Positions 28,787-32,101 of a DNA stretch of 32,101 nt are shown one piece after another; positions within the stretch are counted from its first letter, which is position 1, and the number at the start of each line of letters is the position of its first letter. Made by a program: the position numbers and the translations under genes. The stretch is from an uncultured Pseudomonadota bacterium. Its GTDB lineage: Bacteria; Myxococcota_A; UBA796; UBA9615. Location: positions 1 through 32,101 of the forward strand of contig CALAGR010000297.1 in the NCBI GenBank assembly GCA_937891735.1, read 5' to 3'. The notes below the pieces were generated by a model. That model was not told the origin of the DNA. It ran no database searches and saw only the letters and a list, made by a program, of their open reading frames with translations.

Positions 28787-30100
28787 TCAACCCCGCCGGC
28801 GAGCCTGGTAGCGGGCGTCGAGCAGCAGCACATACTCGGTGAAGTCCACCTCCCGCCGCGGCAGGCCCCGCGCCTTCATCCCGCCTGCCTCCTCCTGCTC
28901 CTCGGGGCCCGGCAGGGACGGCACCTTGCGGAAGCCGGAGTCCAGGGGCAGCTGCCCGTCCAACCCCAGGCGCTGGGCGAGCAGCCGGATGTTGACGGCC
29001 GCGGCCATCGCCCGATCCGCTCCGAGCCGCCCGAAGTCGTAGGTGGAGGAGCGGATCCGCAGGGGCCGCGGATCGTCGCTTCGGCACAGGTCGAGGGCGA
29101 AGTAGGGCGTGAAGCGGTCAGCCAGACCGACCCGATCCGGCATCACGGGCATGCCCCACCGGGTGCGCGTCACCGCCACCTCGCCTCCCCGCTCCCGGGC
29201 GGGCTGGATGTCCGCGGTGGCCGCCCAGGTGAGGCTGCCGCGCTCCACCCGGATCGGGGACCCCTCCTCCATCTCGAAGACGAGGCGATCCCCGTCCGGG
29301 TCCACGTCGCGCACCAGCCGAGGCAACCGATCCCGCGCCCAGTCCCGGCGAGGCAGCAGCAGGACCCGCAGCCCGGCCTTGCCCAGGTGCTCGGCCTGCG
29401 CGGTGAGATCGGCGGGGGTCTCGGCGGACGCGAGATAGGACGGCAACGGGCGCTGCAGGTACTGCATCGCCGTGTAGGAGTCGATGCCTACGGTGCTCGT
29501 CAAGAGGGGTCGGAGCCACGGCAGGTTCGCCCGGTAGGCCGGATCCGGCAGCATCACCAGCCGCCAGCCCGCCTGCCGGGGACCGAACGGGCCACCGCCG
29601 CGCCCCAGCGCCTCCAGCAGCTTCGCCTCGAACGAACCTTCGCCCTCCTCCTGGTTCGCCGACGGCAGCCCATCCAGCGACTGCAACGAGGTCAGGGGCA
29701 GTTCCTCGGGCTGCTCGGGGGCGACGGGACGACGCGGCGCTCCGTGGCTTCGACGCGGACCGGACTGGCTGAACACGAGCCGGGGGGTGCTGGGACCCGC
29801 GGGAGGCGCGGCGACCGGGGGAGGCCCAGCGACCGCAGGCGCCTCGGCGTGCAGGGCAGCGTCGGCCTGCAGGGTCGCGAGCACCTCGGGCGGCATCATC
29901 GCCCGCGCCTGGGGCTTGAGCGACGCGAGCAGGGCCCTCGCCCGCGCGGCCTTGTGCCGTTGCTCCTCCTCGCTGGGGGGCGCCTGGGAGGGCTCCGCGA
30001 GCTTCACGGACGCGCCCAGCGCCGCCCCGCAGTACATGCACTGGGCGAACCTGGGACCGTTCGGACGCCCGCAGGTGGGGCAGGTGCGCGTAGCGGCCAT
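28787..30100 (-). CDS. Zinc-ribbon protein of unknown function
   Basis: 437 aa. The N-terminus is a zinc ribbon: TCPTCGRPNGPRFAQCMYCG (Cys 7, 10, 21, 24). A Pro/Ala-rich low-complexity stretch follows to about residue 150. The C-terminal 260 residues look globular: GWRLVMLPDPAYRANLPWLRPLLTSTVGIDSYTAMQYLQRPLPSYL, LGKAGLRVLLLPRRDW, then a beta-rich part (LVFEMEEGSPIRVERGSLTWAATADIQP) and FTPYFALDLCRSDDPRPLRIRSSTYDFGRLG near the end. This last half reads like a domain of unknown function that I associate with deltaproteobacteria, but I cannot name it. TACCAT nine bases before ATG 30100 suggests a leaderless start. Confidence 0.8.
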   Translation of the reverse strand: MAATRTCPTCGRPNGPRFAQCMYCGAALGASVKLAEPSQAPPSEEEQRHKAARARALLASLKPQARAMMPPEVLATLQADAALHAEAPAVAGPPPVAAPPAGPSTPRLVFSQSGPRRSHGAPRRPVAPEQPEELPLTSLQSLDGLPSANQEEGEGSFEAKLLEALGRGGGPFGPRQAGWRLVMLPDPAYRANLPWLRPLLTSTVGIDSYTAMQYLQRPLPSYLASAETPADLTAQAEHLGKAGLRVLLLPRRDWARDRLPRLVRDVDPDGDRLVFEMEEGSPIRVERGSLTWAATADIQPARERGGEVAVTRTRWGMPVMPDRVGLADRFTPYFALDLCRSDDPRPLRIRSSTYDFGRLGADRAMAAAVNIRLLAQRLGLDGQLPLDSGFRKVPSLPGPEEQEEAGGMKARGLPRREVDFTEYVLLLDARYQARRRG

Positions 30101-30109
30101 CTGCGGCGC

Positions 30110-30119
30110 ATGGTAGCCA
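30110..30119. promoter_or_regulatory. Overlapping divergent -10 elements
   Basis: In the 25-bp gap between ATG 30100 (minus) and GTG 30126 (plus), the minus strand has TACCAT (30115-30110) nine bases before its start, and the plus strand has TAGCCA (30114-30119) six bases before its start. The two hexamers overlap by two bases. The plus-strand hexamer is the weaker, ending in A. Confidence 0.38.
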
Positions 30120-30125
30120 ACACCG

Positions 30126-31163
30126 GTGCGCGACCTCCGAGACCACCCGATCCCTCACCGCGTCCGTCGCTCCGGCGAGGGCAAGCTGCTCCTGGAGTAC
30201 CTGCTCGAGGTGGTGCCCCTGCGCGACCGCCCCCACGTGGAGCTGGCCATCGAAGAAGGCCGCTTCCGATGGCGGGGCGACGAGGAGCCCCTGGCCGCGG
30301 ACGCACCGATGCGCCCGGGCGAGACCCTGCTCGCCGACGTGCCCGACATCACCCCGGACGATCCCTTCCTGCCCGCGATCCCCGAGCGCCTGACGGAGCT
30401 GCTCCGGGACGAGGACCTGCTCGTCGTGGACAAGCCGGCGGGCCTGCTGTGCTACCCCCTCGGCCCCCGCAAGGTCGCAGCGCTGTCCATGGCCCAGCGG
30501 CAGCTCGAGGAGGACGGGATCGAGGACCCGCTTCGTCCGCTGCACCGGATCGACCGGGAGACCAGCGGGATCTTGATGTTCGCCCGGACCCTGCTGGCAG
30601 ATCAGTGCGTCAAGAAGGCGTTCCGCGAGCGATCCGTGCGCAAGAGCTACCTCGCCATCGTCCGGGGACGGCTCGACGAGGGCTCGTGGACCGTGCACGC
30701 GCCCATCGGGCCCGAGGACAGAGACATCCGCATGAAGATGGCGGTCCGGGAGGACGGCAAGCCCGCCGAGACCACGATCACGAACCTCGGCAGCTTCGGA
30801 GACCACGATCACGGCGCCGCAGGGCGCGGCTACACCTGGGTGCAGGCCTGCCCCGTCACCGGACGCGCGCACCAGATCCGCGTGCACCTCGCGCACCTGG
30901 GCCACCCCATCGTCGGCGACAAGATGTACTGCGACGACGGGAGCGCGTTCCTGAAGTGGTGGGACGGAGAGCTCGACGAGGACGTGATGCGTCGGCTCGG
31001 AATGCCGCGACAGGCGCTTCATGCCTGGACACTGGCCTGTCGGCACCCCATTCATGGGGAGCCGCTGTGGCTGCACGCCCAGGCTCCGGCGGACATGTTG
31101 GCGTTCGCAGCGACCCGGGGCGGCGCAGCCCCCGCTGATCCAGTTCGCGATAAAGGATGGTGA
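30126..31163 (+). CDS. RluA-family 23S rRNA/tRNA pseudouridine synthase
   Basis: 345 aa. The catalytic motif PLHRIDRETSGILMFAR contains the nucleophilic Asp 143 (HRIDRETSG, motif II). Motif I is LLVVDKPAGLLCYP and motif III is YLAIVRGRL; the late VTGRAHQIRVHLAHLGHPIVGDKMY is the classical RluA/RluC/RluD end, and RQALHAWTLACRHPIHGEPL follows. The first 90 residues have a partial S4-like region (LLLEYLLEVVPLRDRPHVELAIEEGRFRW). It converts specific uridines in RNA to pseudouridine; the target cannot be told from sequence. Likely leaderless or short-leadered GTG start. The LON-domain gene follows one base after its stop. Confidence 0.93.
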   Translation: MRDLRDHPIPHRVRRSGEGKLLLEYLLEVVPLRDRPHVELAIEEGRFRWRGDEEPLAADAPMRPGETLLADVPDITPDDPFLPAIPERLTELLRDEDLLVVDKPAGLLCYPLGPRKVAALSMAQRQLEEDGIEDPLRPLHRIDRETSGILMFARTLLADQCVKKAFRERSVRKSYLAIVRGRLDEGSWTVHAPIGPEDRDIRMKMAVREDGKPAETTITNLGSFGDHDHGAAGRGYTWVQACPVTGRAHQIRVHLAHLGHPIVGDKMYCDDGSAFLKWWDGELDEDVMRRLGMPRQALHAWTLACRHPIHGEPLWLHAQAPADMLAFAATRGGAAPADPVRDKGW

Positions 31164-31164
31164 A

Positions 31165-31854
31165 ATGGACCTCGACACCGCTTCTGCCAATGACCACGAC
31201 CCGCGCGCTGCCGCAGCGATCGACGATCTGCCGATCTTCCCGCTGCCCAACGCGGTGCTCTTCCCCAACACCCTGCTGCCCCTGCACGTGTTCGAGCCGC
31301 GGTACCAACAGCTCCTGCAGCGGATCATGGAGGGCGACAAGCGCCTGGCCATCGCGCTCCTCGCTCCCGGCTGGGAGCCCGACTACTACGGCGCCCCCCC
31401 GATCCATCCGGTCATGGGGCTGGGCGAGGTCATCAGCCACAACCAGCTGAGCGGCGGACGCTCGAACATCCTGGTGCGCGGGCTCGCGCGGGTCCGCCTG
31501 GTGCAGGAGCACCACACGGCGCTGGAGTACCGGACGGTGCGCGCCCTCATCGAGCGCACCCGGGCGGCGCCCAACGACGGGCTGGCCCGGCACCTCGCGA
31601 CGGTGCGCCAGCTCTTCGCCCACGTCGTGACGCGCATTCCCCAGGTCAGCCTGGACGACGCCGAGGTCCTCTTCCAGGAGGGCAGCGATCCCGAGCAGGT
31701 CCTGGACGCGATCGCGAGCGCGACGCCGGGGCCCTCGGCGCGCAAGCAGGCGCTGCTGGAGGAGCGATGCGTCGAGCAGCGCGCGCTGCTGTTGGCGGAC
31801 CTCCTGGCCGACGTGGCCGGGGGCACGTTCGGAGGGGCCACGGGCGAGAGCTGA
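31165..31854 (+). CDS. LON substrate-binding domain protein
   Basis: 229 aa. It consists of a LON N-terminal domain without the AAA+ or protease parts: IDDLPIFPLPNAVLFPNTLLPLHVFEPRYQQLLQRIMEGDKRLAIALL is the standard start, followed by IHPVMGLGEVISHNQLSGGRSNILVRGLARVRLV. The helical C-terminus (about 130-229) completes the domain. Stand-alone LON-N proteins are common in deltaproteobacteria and may bind substrates for proteolysis or act alone. AAAGGATGG just before ATG 31165 is a ribosome binding site. The gene starts one base after the pseudouridine synthase stop, so the two are an operon. Confidence 0.9.
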   Translation: MDLDTASANDHDPRAAAAIDDLPIFPLPNAVLFPNTLLPLHVFEPRYQQLLQRIMEGDKRLAIALLAPGWEPDYYGAPPIHPVMGLGEVISHNQLSGGRSNILVRGLARVRLVQEHHTALEYRTVRALIERTRAAPNDGLARHLATVRQLFAHVVTRIPQVSLDDAEVLFQEGSDPEQVLDAIASATPGPSARKQALLEERCVEQRALLLADLLADVAGGTFGGATGES

Positions 31855-31869
31855 AGCAGGACGCGGCGG

Positions 31870-32040
31870 TCAGGCCCGGGGCCAGAGGACACGGCTGATG
31901 CGCCCCGCGAGGGCCGTCAGCCCCACCGTGCGCGGTCGCGCGCCCAGCAGCACGCGCCCCCGCTCCGCCAGCTCGATGCGGCGCTGCCCGTCCGGCACGG
32001 GGGGATGGAAGTCGGCCCGGGGCGCCCCGAGCCACGCGTC
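31870..32040 (-). other. Coding-like frame downstream of an in-frame TGA (interrupted gene end?)
   Basis: Read on the minus strand after the TGA at 32043-32041, the same frame continues for 56 sense codons to a TGA at 31872-31870. About 53 of 56 third positions are G or C, as expected for a real gene here. The product would read DAWLGAPRADFHPPVPDGQ, then RRIELAERGRVLLGARPRT and end GRISRVLWPRA. It may be the true C-terminus of the gene entering from the right edge, interrupted by a nonsense mutation or error, or a small gene starting at an internal GTG. It ends 15 bases from the convergent LON-domain gene. Confidence 0.35.
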
Positions 32041-32101
32041 TCACCGACGCTGAGCGTCGAGGTCCGCCGGAGGAAGCGGCACCCGGAGCTGGGCCGCGAA
32101 G
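32041..32101 (-). CDS. 3' end of a gene entering from the right edge
   Basis: Twenty codons on the minus strand read FAAQLRVPLPPADLDAQRR and stop at TGA 32043-32041. Too little is visible to name the product. The frame stays coding-like past this stop, so the annotated end may be premature. Confidence 0.4.
   Translation of the reverse strand, partial: FAAQLRVPLPPADLDAQRR

Noticed and set aside
27947-30125. Plus-strand open frame of over 700 codons running into the pseudouridine synthase region
   Set aside because: It is antisense to the CaCA exchanger and zinc-ribbon genes, has no recognisable domain and shifts frame relative to the real synthase gene.
31646-32044. Minus-strand 132-codon frame with a GTG overlapping the TGA at 32043
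   Set aside because: Product is Arg/Gly/Pro/Ala-rich and largely antisense to the LON-domain gene. The neighbouring frame has the better G/C third-position signal.

Overview
This window of about 32.1 kb is very GC-rich (roughly 70% by eye) and gene-dense, with G/C in nearly every third codon position. It reads as a didermal (outer-membrane) bacterium of the Myxococcota/deltaproteobacterial type. That view rests on Wzm/Wzt-style polysaccharide export, a porin, many lipoproteins with Asp-rich DDDD linkers, FHA proteins, a PNGase F-like secreted enzyme and several B12-type radical SAM proteins. The phylum is inferred, because no rRNA or tRNA is present. No mobile element, CRISPR array or phage gene was found.

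Layout. (1) 1-4607, minus strand: an operon coupled by 4-base overlaps, apart from a 25-base gap between permease and ATPase. It encodes a radical SAM/SPASM protein, an ABC-2 permease, a Wzt-like ATPase with a cargo-binding tail, and a glycosyltransferase with a coiled-coil tail that runs off the left edge. It looks like a surface-glycan export locus. (2) 4717-6027: a divergent FAD-dependent amine-oxidase-type protein. (3) 6078-12561: the most striking region. A sigma70-like promoter and a near-consensus Fur box (16/19) precede seven tightly packed plus-strand genes: a GT-C-type membrane protein, a cupredoxin-like lipoprotein, an imelysin/DUF4856-like lipoprotein, a porin, an exported FMN-binding protein with a flavinylation motif, a His-rich four-helix membrane protein, and ApbE. 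I read this as an iron-regulated, flavin-based envelope redox and iron-acquisition system. (4) 12590-15996: a cysteine-free truncated radical SAM-like gene, diverging from a membrane-anchored pseudo-sulfatase coupled to an intact alkaline-phosphatase-superfamily enzyme. (5) 16006-17660: two tandem paralogous lipoproteins with Asp-repeat linkers. (6) 17766-25068: a radical SAM-glycosyltransferase-like fusion, an epoxide-hydrolase-like lipoprotein, a PNGase F-like lipoprotein, a small lipoprotein and a second B12-type radical SAM protein. (7) 25126-31854: a solitary ABC-type binding lipoprotein, a two-FHA protein, a small Cys-rich lipoprotein coupled to a CaCA cation exchanger, a zinc-ribbon protein, an RluA-type pseudouridine synthase and a LON-domain protein. 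An interrupted reading frame lies at the right edge.

Expression. Many transcription-unit starts carry a TAnnnT hexamer only 6-9 bases before an ATG/GTG and no Shine-Dalgarno, which suggests widespread leaderless mRNAs. Genes inside operons are instead joined by GTGA/ATGA overlaps or have a GGAG-type site. Two divergent gaps of 24-25 bp contain overlapping -10 elements for both directions. Apart from the regulatory gaps described in the list, no non-coding stretch exceeds about 130 bp.
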